Of a DNA stretch of 64,000 nt, positions 38,311 through 46,787 are shown piece by piece. This DNA is from Pararobbsia alpina (GTDB lineage: Bacteria; Pseudomonadota; Gammaproteobacteria; Burkholderiales; Burkholderiaceae). The position numbers and the translations under genes are program-made. The stretch lies in the NCBI RefSeq assembly GCF_902859895.1, contig NZ_CADIKM010000025.1:1-64000 (forward strand). Reading direction: 5' to 3'. The notes under the pieces are model-generated. The model made no database searches. It was not told the DNA's origin and saw nothing but the letters and a program-made list of their open reading frames with translations. How positions within the stretch are numbered: the first letter of the stretch is position 1; the number at the start of each line of letters is the position of its first letter.

Positions 38311-39456
38311 GTGCCAACTATCACCTGCATTGAGGATTTGCGCGTACTCGCGCAGCGGCGCGTGCCGCGCATGTTCTACGACTACGCCGACAGTGGCTCA
38401 TGGACCGAGAGTACCTATCGCGCCAACGAAAGCGACTTCCAGCGCATCAAGTTTCGCCAGCGAGTCGCGGTCAACATGACAGGCCGCAGCACGCGTACGG
38501 AGATGGTCGGGCAGGAGGTGGCCATGCCCGTGGCGCTCGCACCAACGGGGTTGACCGGCATGCAACACGCCGACGGTGAGATCCTTGCAGCGCGTGCAGC
38601 GGAGAAGTTCGGCATCCCGTTCACCTTGTCCACGATGAGCATCTGCTCGATCGAGGACGTTGCCGCACACACAAGCAAGCCGTTCTGGTTCCAGCTTTAC
38701 ATGCTGCGCGACCGCGATTTCATCGTGCGACTGATCGAGCGCGCCCGGGCTGCCCGGTGCAGCGCCCTGATGCTCACGCTGGACTTGCAGATCCTTGGTC
38801 AACGTCACAAGGACATCAAGAACGGGCTATCGGCGCCGCCCAAACTGAACCTCGTGAATCTCATGAACCTGGCGACCAGGCCACGGTGGTGCCTCGGTAT
38901 GCTCGGCACCCGGAGGCGCAGCTTCGGCAACATTGTCGGCCACGCAAAGGGCGTACGCGATTTATCGTCCCTGAGTTCATGGACTGCCGAGCAGTTTGAT
39001 CCGACGCTGAGCTGGGCAGACGTCGAATGGGTCAAGAAGCTGTGGGGCGGCAAGCTCATTCTGAAAGGAATCATGGATGTCGAAGACGCGCGCCTTGCCG
39101 CCGACAGCGGTGCCGACGCGCTGATCGTCTCCAACCATGGCGGCCGCCAACTCGACGGTGCGTCGTCGTCGATCTGCGCGCTCCCCGAGATCGCGCAGGA
39201 GGTCGGCTCGCGCATCGAGGTGTGGATGGATGGCGGCATCCGCAGCGGACAGGACGTGCTGAAGGCCGTTGCGTTCGGCGCCAGGGGCACGCTGATCGGC
39301 CGCAGCTTCCTCTATGGCCTGGGTGCGATGGGCGAGGCCGGTGTCACGCGGTGCCTGCAGATCATCCACAAGGAACTGGACACCACGATGGCCCTGTGCG
39401 GGCACACCGACATCCGCCGTGTGGACGAGCGGATCCTGCTGCCTGGGACGCGGTGA
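38311..39456 (+). CDS. FMN-dependent alpha-hydroxyacid oxidase/dehydrogenase (LldD-like)
   Basis: 381 residues. The GTG at 38311 (then PTITCIEDLRVLAQRRVPR) follows GAGAGAG and matches the family start; a TTG at 38284 is less likely. The TIM-barrel carries the FMN_dh signature SNHGGRQLDG with catalytic His and Arg, the flavin-contact Lys in LILKGI, Tyr in FYDYADSGS, and the phosphate site GGIRSGQDVL and FGARGTLIGR. It oxidises L-lactate or a related 2-hydroxyacid to the 2-oxoacid. Stand-alone gene, so the physiological substrate is open. Confidence 0.92.
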   Translation: MPTITCIEDLRVLAQRRVPRMFYDYADSGSWTESTYRANESDFQRIKFRQRVAVNMTGRSTRTEMVGQEVAMPVALAPTGLTGMQHADGEILAARAAEKFGIPFTLSTMSICSIEDVAAHTSKPFWFQLYMLRDRDFIVRLIERARAARCSALMLTLDLQILGQRHKDIKNGLSAPPKLNLVNLMNLATRPRWCLGMLGTRRRSFGNIVGHAKGVRDLSSLSSWTAEQFDPTLSWADVEWVKKLWGGKLILKGIMDVEDARLAADSGADALIVSNHGGRQLDGASSSICALPEIAQEVGSRIEVWMDGGIRSGQDVLKAVAFGARGTLIGRSFLYGLGAMGEAGVTRCLQIIHKELDTTMALCGHTDIRRVDERILLPGTR

Positions 39457-39463
39457 AGTCTCT

Positions 39464-39943
39464 TTAGTCAAACGCGAGCGCGACCTCGCCAACCACTGCC
39501 GCGTGAGGATCCTCGGGTAACCACACGAGTGCATGCGCTGCGTCGTAGCTCAGCACGACGATGCCGTGCGGTAGTTCGCGCCTGACCGTCATGAAATCAG
39601 GAACAAAGCGATGCCCTTCCTGACGGTCGACCGAACTGAACCGGGGTGTACCGTGGTGGTCGTGTCGATGAATATGAAAGATGCTCACCGGCTCGCTGTG
39701 CGCTTTCATCTGGAAACGTCGAAATGCGCTTCCCTTGACAGCTGCTCCGACCGAGGGGACGTTGACATACTCGACGTCGGGAACAGGGTCGTAATCGATG
39801 CTGCGAATCGTCCAACCGGACCCATCGCTTTCCGATCTGCACGTCAGAAAGCCGCCGCGTTCAGCCGCAAACGCGTGGGGCCGGTCCAGGTCGGCATGGA
39901 TGCGGTTGAGCAGGGCTCTGCCGATGACAATGGTCGCGCTCAT
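39464..39943 (-). CDS. JAMM/JAB (MPN-like) metalloprotease-fold protein
   Basis: 159 residues. Upstream Glu in ERGGFLTC, then HIHRHDHHGTPRFSSVD resembles the JAMM metal motif (Glu ... HxH ... S-x2-D, spacing one residue longer than the usual form), followed by EGHRFVPDFMTV and PHGIVVLSYDAAHALVW. In bacteria such proteins accompany ThiF/E1-like enzymes in ubiquitin-like modification operons and act as deconjugating or sulfur-carrier-processing peptidases. No E1, E2 or ubiquitin-like gene is seen here. Its ATG overlaps the stop of a short upstream frame (ATGA at 39940-39943). Convergent with the hydroxyacid oxidase, 7 bases apart. Confidence 0.75.
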   Translation of the reverse strand: MSATIVIGRALLNRIHADLDRPHAFAAERGGFLTCRSESDGSGWTIRSIDYDPVPDVEYVNVPSVGAAVKGSAFRRFQMKAHSEPVSIFHIHRHDHHGTPRFSSVDRQEGHRFVPDFMTVRRELPHGIVVLSYDAAHALVWLPEDPHAAVVGEVALAFD

Positions 39944-40002
39944 CTGAGCGCCCTCAGGTGCGCGAGCAACATCTCCTTGGCTCGTCTGGTCTCTTGTTCC
40001 AT
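39940..40002 (-). CDS. Possible 20-codon peptide or gene remnant coupled to the JAB gene
   Basis: An ATG-initiated 20-residue frame (MEQETRRAKEMLLAHLRALR) ends in a TGA that overlaps the ATG of the JAB gene. The same frame stays open upstream to a stop near 40158, about 52 codons more with no ATG. It could be a leader peptide for translational coupling, or the C-terminal remnant of a lost partner gene. The helix-like composition supports a protein origin, but the evidence is thin. Confidence 0.3.
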   Translation of the reverse strand: MEQETRRAKEMLLAHLRALR

Positions 40003-40194
40003 TGAATGCCCTTGAAAGAAATCTGCTTGAAAGACGACCGTGCTTTCAGCTTGCTTTACGTTGTCCTCGAGTCGAAAAGGCGAATGGCTCGAAGTATCCG
40101 GATTGTCAGCTGCCCGAGAAGAGGTCGTCGCGGATCTTGAAATTCGATCGTCCCGACGCTACATTCTCTTCGCCACTCACAAAGATCTTATCGG

Positions 40195-40446
40195 ATGAAC
40201 ACATTGAAAGTTTGTACCTTAGTAGTAGCCGGCGTCCTTGGTTTCGCTAGTATTGGCACAGCCGCCGCCGCAGGCTGTATGAAAGGCGCCGTCGTCGGCG
40301 GTGTTGCGGGACACTATGCGGGGCACCACGCCGTGGTTGGAGCGGTAGGGGGCTGCATAGTCGGGCATCACCTGGCCAAGGAGCAAGCGAAGGAGCGCGC
40401 TGCGCAAAAGCAGCAACAACAGCAGCAAGGCACGCGGCAGATGTAG
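40195..40446 (+). CDS. Small secreted glycine/histidine-rich protein
   Basis: 83 residues. Signal peptide 1-26 (cleavage near TAAAA-GC). The mature part is a glycine-zipper-like segment (GAVVGGVAGHYAGHHAVVGAVGGCIVGHH) ending in a Gln-rich tail (KQQQQQQGTRQM). Probably an outer-membrane- or periplasm-associated small protein common in Burkholderia. Two cysteines could form a disulfide. Confidence 0.75.
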   Translation: MNTLKVCTLVVAGVLGFASIGTAAAAGCMKGAVVGGVAGHYAGHHAVVGAVGGCIVGHHLAKEQAKERAAQKQQQQQQGTRQM

Positions 40447-40459
40447 ATCGGACGGCGGC

Positions 40460-41419
40460 TCACGCCGCCAGTCTATGCTCATAGAACGGCCGGTCGCGAT
40501 CATCCAGTATCGCGTACTGCGCCGCCAGATCAGAAGGGTCCGGGTCAAGCCACGCGTCGATGTACTCAGGCTTGATCGGGATGATGCAACGGTCATGACC
40601 GGCCGCGGCAACTTCCGCCGGCGGTTCGTCGGTGATGGCAGCAAAGGACAACAAGTCGGGCTCGCCAGGACTTGACCAGCGCGACCACAGACATGCAACG
40701 AGCATCTCGTGAGGCGGGTTCGGACTGAACTCGAGAATCACATTCTCGTCTTGCTCCCCCTGCGCAAGCACGTGGCCTTCCATTCGCGCGCGGCTCACGT
40801 TCTCAAAGAAAGCACTAACGACAAGCAGCCCGTGGGAATAGCCGAACAGCGGCTTCCAAAAGCCTTCGAGGCTGTCGCGACGCGCGTTGTACGTGCCCGG
40901 ATATTTCACGTCGTACGACGCGGGCTTGTCAGCCAGGCGGCACTGGTAACGCATCGGCTTGATGACGCGTTGGCCGTTCTCCATGACCATCACGGGTGCA
41001 TGGTTCCCGGGAAAGATGCGCGAGTCGCGGGCCTCCGGCAAGATGCGGTTGATGTCCTCGAGCTTGCCACGCGTCCACTCAATTTTGTCAGTGGCAATTC
41101 GCCGGCTTTCGTTTGCCGCCTTCGTTACCTTATTCTGAAGCGCGCGCTCCGCATCCGCGAGACGGGTCCGCTGCTTGAAGCGTTCCTGCTCGAGCTTGAT
41201 GACCTGTTCGGCATTGAACTTGTCGATGAGCGCTCTGATTTCGCGCTCGGCATCGGTCTGCGGTTCGGCGAACGCATCTTCCATCGCCTTCGGAATCTTC
41301 GCCTTGCTGCCTTGAACTCGCTCGAAAAAAAGCCGAGTGAATTCCTCTATGCTCATGTGGGCACCGAACATCCGGACGTACTTGCGATAGTCCGCCAGAA
41401 TCTGAGCCGAGTAGCACAT
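40460..41419 (-). CDS. SRAP (YedK/HMCES-like) DNA-protein crosslink protein with coiled-coil insertion
   Basis: 319 residues. The start at 41419 is fixed by MCYSAQ: Cys2 must follow the initiator Met, because its freed amino group and thiol form the thiazolidine crosslink to abasic sites in single-stranded DNA. Other active-site residues are visible: Asn in YNARRDS, Glu in VSAFFENV, His in AAGHDRCII. YedK is about 220 residues; the extra length here is a charged, alanine- and glutamate-rich helical insertion at about 45-130 (RALIDKFNAEQVIKLEQERF...). Such MCYSAQ variants are also found in phages. It follows 41448-41834 by 28 bases on the same strand. Confidence 0.88.
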   Translation of the reverse strand: MCYSAQILADYRKYVRMFGAHMSIEEFTRLFFERVQGSKAKIPKAMEDAFAEPQTDAEREIRALIDKFNAEQVIKLEQERFKQRTRLADAERALQNKVTKAANESRRIATDKIEWTRGKLEDINRILPEARDSRIFPGNHAPVMVMENGQRVIKPMRYQCRLADKPASYDVKYPGTYNARRDSLEGFWKPLFGYSHGLLVVSAFFENVSRARMEGHVLAQGEQDENVILEFSPNPPHEMLVACLWSRWSSPGEPDLLSFAAITDEPPAEVAAAGHDRCIIPIKPEYIDAWLDPDPSDLAAQYAILDDRDRPFYEHRLAA

Positions 41420-41447
41420 CGAAGTCTCCGGTTCGCATTCGGACCCG

Positions 41448-41834
41448 CTATCTACCGTGCTCCGCTTCTTCCTCTGCACGCTTCGCAAGTTCGTTGTTTG
41501 CCAGAGCCGTCACGCTGGAAACAACCGGCTTCCACACATGGACCTTGCAATACCAGGCCTGTGCAAATCGGGCTACGCCGCGCACCTCAATGCCTGTCAG
41601 GGCAAAAGTATCGTCGGATAGCTCCGTCAGTTTTGCGTCCACCAACGGTGTCAGCAATTCATCGGACTGGGTCGTTCCATCGGCTTTCAGCCGGGCCACC
41701 GTCACTTGTGCCGCGAGCTCGCCGACAAGTTCGGAGTCGATAGTAAGCTCGCCAGAGGTTGTCGTCTGCTGGTCGGAGTTGTCATCCGTTAAAGGTTGGC
41801 CATTGAGCCGCATCGTTGTGACTTGTACCCGCAT
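41448..41834 (-). CDS. Conserved hypothetical protein upstream of SRAP
   Basis: 128 residues, no signal peptide. A beta-rich central part (GIEVRGVARFAQAWYCKVHVW) and an acidic helical C-terminus (NNELAKRAEEEAEHGR). I recognise no domain. Its position 28 bases before the SRAP gene suggests one transcript. Confidence 0.6.
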   Translation of the reverse strand: MRVQVTTMRLNGQPLTDDNSDQQTTTSGELTIDSELVGELAAQVTVARLKADGTTQSDELLTPLVDAKLTELSDDTFALTGIEVRGVARFAQAWYCKVHVWKPVVSSVTALANNELAKRAEEEAEHGR

Positions 41835-42646
41835 TTCTCGACTCCAGGGGAAAACCGCGTATTCGCATGGTTAAATTATCACGCCGGCTTTGGGAGCGCA
41901 GCCGACCATGTCAACAAAAATTTCTGCCTTCCGTCGTCTGACCGTCCAACACATCGCAGGAGTCTTGTCGTCGGCCTTGGCGTCGCGAGCATAGCTCTAT
42001 CCGGTACCGCGGCGAACGATTGCCGGCATACCTGCTACTCACTGCGAAAGAATTTGCGCTGGCTGGCCAAGCCTCGGAAGCAAAGCCTCATCTCTTCGAG
42101 AGCCCGAACCAGCGTCGGGCTGCTTCGAAACGTGCCTCAACCGAGACTTTTGAAAAAGCCCGTCGAGCAAAGCAAAAGCCACCCCTGACGTAACCGCAGA
42201 CTGTCCGTCGCCCGGCTCAGCATATCGCGTAACGATACGCCAGACGATATCGGTGTATTTATGATGCGATGCAACTAATCAGACGCTAACAAATAACTTG
42301 ACGATCGTAAAGATTCGCCTTGACGGTCGTAAATAAATATCCAACCATCTGTACTAAATAATCTCAACGGTCGCTTAGATATTTGGCGAGTTTTCGTCCG
42401 AACCCAAGCCGATACACGGGGGAAGACTCATGGAAAACACCAGTCTCGAGGGCGCAAGGTCTTGCTGACAAGTGGTGTATAGGGTTTCGGAGCGGCCGGC
42501 GCATGAGCACTGGTCAATGCAGGGCGATCGTTGACGGTCGACGGCATTGCTGCCGACCCGCGCAAGCAGATGGCTGTCCTTTGACCGCGGCCTGGCAGGT
42601 AAGCCGCGTACCCGCACCACCCTCTTAATGCCGGCGGAGACAAGCA
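41835..42646. other. Long intergenic region before the lipid/CoA operon
   Basis: About 810 bases. The first part has only weak, unrecognised frames. From about 42220 to 42390 it is AT-rich and holds the repeat array at 42297-42373. The ribosome site of the next gene (CGGAGACAAGCA) ends it. Confidence 0.5.
42297..42373 (+). promoter_or_regulatory. Helically phased repeats upstream of the lipid/CoA operon
   Basis: CTTGACGATCGTAAA (42297-42311) and CTTGACGGTCGTAAA (42319-42333) are 15-bp direct repeats with one mismatch, 22 bases apart. A degenerate third element (CAACGGTCG at 42365) lies a further 44 bases away, so all three fall on one DNA face. TTGACG within the repeats could also be a -35 element. 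Likely operator for a regulator encoded elsewhere. Confidence 0.5.
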
Positions 42647-43768
42647 ATGAGCGAGAAGCGACCTGTCGTTGTCTATGGTGTTTCAGGTTATACCGGGCGC
42701 CTGGTGTGCGAATACCTTCGGGAATTCAATATCCCTTTTATTGCGGCCGGCCGTGACGGGAAAAAGGTACAGGAAGTCGTCGACAAGATTCCAGGCATCG
42801 AAACGGCGGATTATGAGGTGGTCGAGGTCGAGCATTCAGTCGAAGCGCTGACTAAACTGTTCAAAGGCGCAAAGTCCGTCAGCAATATGGTGGGTCCGTT
42901 CATCAAGTACGGCAGCGAAGTCGTGGAAGCCTGCCTGGCAGCAGGCTGCCACTACTCCGACACGACAGGTGAGCAGGACTGGGTCATGCTGGCAAAAGAG
43001 CGTTGGGGCGAGGCGTTCGCCAAGAAGAATCTGTTGCTCGCTCCGAACGTCGCGCAGATGTACACGACCGGCGAGATCGCGGCGAATCTCTGCCTCGAGA
43101 CACCCGGTCTCGACACGCTCGACATACTGGTGCTCTGGAAGGGTTTTCCCACCTACGCTTCGACCCAGACCATCTTCACGATTCTCAAGGCGACCTGGTA
43201 CTACCTCGAGCAGAACAAGTATGTCGCATGGAGCCCGACCGCCAGCGTGAATGTGCACGTGCCGGGCCAGCACGAAACGGCGATCGCTGTTCCATGGGGC
43301 GGCACGGCGCACCCCGTGTGGTTCAAGGACGATCCCCGCGTATCGAATTGCCGTGTTGTCGGCGGCGTGATGGCACGCGAGGTCATGGAGGGCGTAGTCC
43401 AGACGCAGCAGATGGTCCAGGAGAAAATCCGACCCCTGCCACCCGATCAGCAGGATGCCGCTCTGGCCGCAATCGCAAGCAGCTTGCAAGCCAGCATGCC
43501 GCCGCGCGAAAACACGCGCGTCAACACGACCCTCGATTCGGTGTATGCGTCCGGCCCGCTCGGCCGCGCGCATTGCGTCATTCATGGCAACTGCAACTAT
43601 AAGCAGACAGGTTTGCTGCAGGCCTATGCGGCGTTCTCGCTGCTGCAGACGGCGCCAAGGAAGGTCGGTTTCGCGTCCGCCTGCCAGGCTTTTGGTCATC
43701 GCGAGCTGCTTGGCCAATTGCGAAGTTTCGGCCTGGTGATGAAGCCGGACCTCACGGTGCACGACTGA
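42647..43768 (+). CDS. Saccharopine dehydrogenase-like/trans-acting enoyl reductase family protein
   Basis: 373 residues. N-terminal Rossmann fold VVVYGVSGYTGRLVCEYLRE (NAD(P) site), then NMVGPFIKYGSEVVEACLAAGCHYSDTTGE, the conserved signature of this family; the C-terminal half is substrate domain. Relatives act as lysine-pathway dehydrogenases or trans-acting enoyl reductases of lipid synthesis. The neighbouring CoA-ligase, thiolase and SDR genes favour a lipid or alicyclic-acid role. First gene of the presumed operon (42647-48685), with a 213-base gap before the thiolase. Confidence 0.82.
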   Translation: MSEKRPVVVYGVSGYTGRLVCEYLREFNIPFIAAGRDGKKVQEVVDKIPGIETADYEVVEVEHSVEALTKLFKGAKSVSNMVGPFIKYGSEVVEACLAAGCHYSDTTGEQDWVMLAKERWGEAFAKKNLLLAPNVAQMYTTGEIAANLCLETPGLDTLDILVLWKGFPTYASTQTIFTILKATWYYLEQNKYVAWSPTASVNVHVPGQHETAIAVPWGGTAHPVWFKDDPRVSNCRVVGGVMAREVMEGVVQTQQMVQEKIRPLPPDQQDAALAAIASSLQASMPPRENTRVNTTLDSVYASGPLGRAHCVIHGNCNYKQTGLLQAYAAFSLLQTAPRKVGFASACQAFGHRELLGQLRSFGLVMKPDLTVHD

Positions 43769-43981
43769 CGCAGTTCATCAGCGTCTCCGAGAAAACTCGG
43801 CCTTCAGGCTGGGGAGGTAAGGAGACGCTTTGGTGTTGCTTCTCCAGTTGATGGTCTCAAAAATAACCATGGCACAGTGTGGCCATGGTCGCCGGGCTGG
43901 TGGTGTACGGCTTCGCAAAAGCATAGCGTGCGGCACCGACACAGCCAGGCAGATCGAGGTTCCAGAGAGTGGGAGAGAACG

Positions 43982-45163
43982 ATGAGTCGTCGCGTCAATG
44001 TCATAGGTGTGGGAATGACGCCGTTTACGAAACCGGGTGCCAGTCCGCCGTACTACCGGATGGCAAGCGATGCGGGCCGGTTGGCGTTGGGCGATGCCGG
44101 CATTCCCTATGGTGCGGTGGAGCAGGTCTATGCCGGATATGTCTACGGAGATTCCACATGCGGGCAGCGCTCCGCGTACGAACTTGGCCTGACCGGTATT
44201 CCCATTCTCAATGTCAACAACAATTGCTCGACCGGATCGACCGCGCTTTGGCTTGCCCGGCAGGCCATCGCGAGCGGCGCGGCCGAGTGCGTTCTGGTGC
44301 TCGGCTTCGAGCAGATGGCGAAAGGGCCGTTGGTGACCCGGTTTGACGATAGGGAGTCCCCACTTGGCCTGCATATCCAGGTGATCGACGAAGTACAAGG
44401 CGCCTCCTCAGCCCCGTTGGCCGCACAAATGTTCGGCGGCGCTGGCCGGGAATACCTTGACCGCCATGGAACAAGGAAGGAGACCTTGGGGATGATCTCG
44501 GTGAAAGCACGCGAGCACGCGAGCCGAAATCCTTATGCCCTGTTCAAGGAGCGACTTGATCTCGAACAGGTCATGAGCTCCGACGAAGTCTTTGATCCGT
44601 TGACGCGCTTTCAATGCTGTCCCCCCACATGCGGTGCGGGAAGCGCGGTTCTGTGCTCGGATGAATTCGCCGCACGCCACGGCATTGCCAATCCCGTCTA
44701 CATCGCCGCCCAGGCGATGACGACGGACTATCCGAGCAGCTTCCAGCCGGCATCGATGATCAAGATGGTCGGCTATGACATGTCGGCACTCGCGGCCCGG
44801 CAGGTGTATGAAGCTTCGGGCATCGGCCCCGAAGACGTGCAGGTCGCCGAGCTGCACGACTGTTTCACAGTCAACGAACTGCTCACTTATGAAGCCATTG
44901 GCCTGTGTCCGGAGGGCGGGGCCGAGCAATTCATCCGGGATCGTGACAATACGTATGGCGGCAGGATCGTCACGAATCCGTCCGGCGGTCTGCTTTCCAA
45001 GGGCCATCCGCTGGGAGCGACCGGCCTCGCCCAGTGCACTGAACTGGTCTGGCAACTGCGCGGTGCGGCAGGCCCAAGGCAAGTCGAAGGCGCACATGTC
45101 GCGTTGCAACACAACATCGGTCTGGGCGGTGCGTGCGTCGTCACGATGTACCGCCACGATTGA
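43982..45163 (+). CDS. SCP-x-type thiolase/lipid-transfer acetyl-CoA acetyltransferase
   Basis: 393 residues, start fixed by GGGAGAGAACG. Thiolase-fold landmarks: nucleophile Cys in NNNCSTGSTALW, His in AELHDCFTVNE, GGLLSKGHPLGATGLAQ, and the C-terminal Cys in GLGGACVVTMY. This is the SCP-x/thiolase branch used for branched or sterol side-chain beta-oxidation rather than FadA. It would cleave a 3-ketoacyl-CoA made by one of the following SDRs. Confidence 0.9.
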   Translation: MSRRVNVIGVGMTPFTKPGASPPYYRMASDAGRLALGDAGIPYGAVEQVYAGYVYGDSTCGQRSAYELGLTGIPILNVNNNCSTGSTALWLARQAIASGAAECVLVLGFEQMAKGPLVTRFDDRESPLGLHIQVIDEVQGASSAPLAAQMFGGAGREYLDRHGTRKETLGMISVKAREHASRNPYALFKERLDLEQVMSSDEVFDPLTRFQCCPPTCGAGSAVLCSDEFAARHGIANPVYIAAQAMTTDYPSSFQPASMIKMVGYDMSALAARQVYEASGIGPEDVQVAELHDCFTVNELLTYEAIGLCPEGGAEQFIRDRDNTYGGRIVTNPSGGLLSKGHPLGATGLAQCTELVWQLRGAAGPRQVEGAHVALQHNIGLGGACVVTMYRHD

Positions 45164-45255
45164 ATCGCAGGTAGTCAATCGCAGTATTTTGGCTCTCACC
45201 GTGCGCCTCACACGCACATGACGAGCTGAGCATTCCTAAAAGGAGGAGCAAACGA

Positions 45256-46017
45256 GTGAACGAACTTCAGGGCAGAAAGGCTCTCATCACAGGCGGGGCG
45301 CAAGGCTTGGGTAAGGCGATCGCCGAACTTTTCGTCCAGCGCGGCGCGTACGTCATGCTCGCCGACATCAATGAAGCGGGTGCGGCTCGCACGGCATCGG
45401 AGCTGGGGCCACAGGCGCGTTCGATACGTTGCAACGTGACTGTCGCGGGCGATTTCGACAAGGCAGTCGCAGCCACCGTCGACGCGTTCGGTGCGATGGA
45501 CACGCTCGTCAACAATGCCGGCATCGAAATCGTCAAGCCGCTGTTCGAGCACAGCGAGGAAGAGTTCGATCGCATCATGAAGATCAATGTGACAGGCGTC
45601 TTCCTCGGCATGAAGCACAGCGCATCGGCATTGGTCGCTTCGGGCCGTGGCGTCATCGTCAACATGTCCTCGGCGGCGGGCACCAACGGCGTCCCGCTGT
45701 TTGGCGCGTATGCGGCGTCGAAGGCGGGGGTGCTCCAGCTCACGCGTACCGCGGCAGCCGAGTTGCGTCCACTGGGCATTCGCGTGAACGCGGTGTGTCC
45801 CAGCTTCGTCGATACGGAGATGGTGGAGCGCTTGATTCCAACTGTCGAAGCGATCGTCGGCGTGCCGTTCTCCGACCTCGTCGCACTCAAGCAGGGGCGC
45901 CTGGGCACCCAACTTGAAGTGGCCGAGGCGGTGGCCTATCTCGCATCCGATGCCGCGTCGTTCACGACGGGCGCTGAGTTCCTCCTTGACGGCGGCCTGT
46001 CCGCGAGCCTGCTATGA
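45256..46017 (+). CDS. Short-chain dehydrogenase/reductase 1 of the lipid/CoA operon
   Basis: 253-residue classical SDR. GTG start behind AGGAGGAG. Cofactor motif TGGAQGLGKAIA with an Asp after strand 2 (MLADINEAG), favouring NAD(H); NNAG; catalytic Ser in VNMSSAAG and Y-x3-K in YAASKAG. Probably a 3-hydroxyacyl-CoA-type dehydrogenase. Its stop overlaps the next ATG by 4 bases. Confidence 0.92.
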   Translation: MNELQGRKALITGGAQGLGKAIAELFVQRGAYVMLADINEAGAARTASELGPQARSIRCNVTVAGDFDKAVAATVDAFGAMDTLVNNAGIEIVKPLFEHSEEEFDRIMKINVTGVFLGMKHSASALVASGRGVIVNMSSAAGTNGVPLFGAYAASKAGVLQLTRTAAAELRPLGIRVNAVCPSFVDTEMVERLIPTVEAIVGVPFSDLVALKQGRLGTQLEVAEAVAYLASDAASFTTGAEFLLDGGLSASLL

Positions 46018-46787
46018 ACAATCACTCACTGATTCTCAAAGACAAGGTGGCCATTGTCACTGGTGCAGGCCGCGGCCTGGGCGAAGCCATCGCTCGTGCC
46101 TATGCTGCCGAGGGTGCCACGGTGGTCGTCTCCGATATCGACGGTGCTGCCGCCCAAAGCGTGGCCGGATCGCTGCCTGGGGCGAGCGCTGTCACCTGCG
46201 ACGTACGTGAACCTGCGCAGGTCGAGGCACTCGTCAACACGACCGTCGAGCGTTACGGCAAGCTCGACATCATGGTGCCGAACGCCGGCGTGGCTGTGGT
46301 CGCCCCGCTTGCAACCCAGAGCCTCGAACAGTGGCGTGCGGTCACCTCTGTCAATCTCGATGGGGTGTTCCTCTGCATTCGCTATGCCGCTCCCGCGCTC
46401 ATCAAGAATGGCGGTGGCAACATCGTGATCATGGCCTCAGTCATGGCCAAGGCTTCTTGCGCGCTGATCGGCAGCTACTCCGCGTCGAAGGCGGGGGCCG
46501 TGTCGCTGGCGAAGACGGCCGCGGTTGAACTGCGTGCGCACAATATCCGCACCAACGCGATTCTGCCGTCGTTCATCGCGACTGAACTGGTTGTTTCGCA
46601 CAAGAAGGAATTTGAGCAACAACTCGGTATTCCGGACTTCGATGCGGTGATCAAGCAACGACAGGGCCGTTACGGCAAAGAGAGCGAAGTTGCCAATCTC
46701 GCCGTCTTTCTCGCTAGCGAGCGCTCCAGCTTCTGCAATGGCGGGTCGTTCGTTGTCGATGGCGGCGCGAGTTCGTCGCTTCTTTGA
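46014..46787 (+). CDS. Short-chain dehydrogenase/reductase 2 of the lipid/CoA operon
   Basis: 257-residue classical SDR. TGAGRGLGEAIA, VVVSDIDGAA (Asp after strand 2, so NAD(H) is likely), catalytic YSASKAG, C-terminal FVVDGGASSSLL. It is a divergent paralogue of the gene before it, and both end in a similar DGG-x-S-x-SLL tail. Translationally coupled to SDR 1 (ATGA) and overlapping the ligase frame. Confidence 0.92.
   Translation: MNNHSLILKDKVAIVTGAGRGLGEAIARAYAAEGATVVVSDIDGAAAQSVAGSLPGASAVTCDVREPAQVEALVNTTVERYGKLDIMVPNAGVAVVAPLATQSLEQWRAVTSVNLDGVFLCIRYAAPALIKNGGGNIVIMASVMAKASCALIGSYSASKAGAVSLAKTAAVELRAHNIRTNAILPSFIATELVVSHKKEFEQQLGIPDFDAVIKQRQGRYGKESEVANLAVFLASERSSFCNGGSFVVDGGASSSLL

Noticed and set aside
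40310-40446. Gln-codon repeat at the end of the small secreted protein as a possible tandem repeat locus
   Set aside because: Only a short CAG/CAA run; ordinary low-complexity tail.
40709-41743. 344-codon + strand frame opposite the SRAP gene
   Set aside because: SRAP active-site residues on the minus strand show which strand codes.
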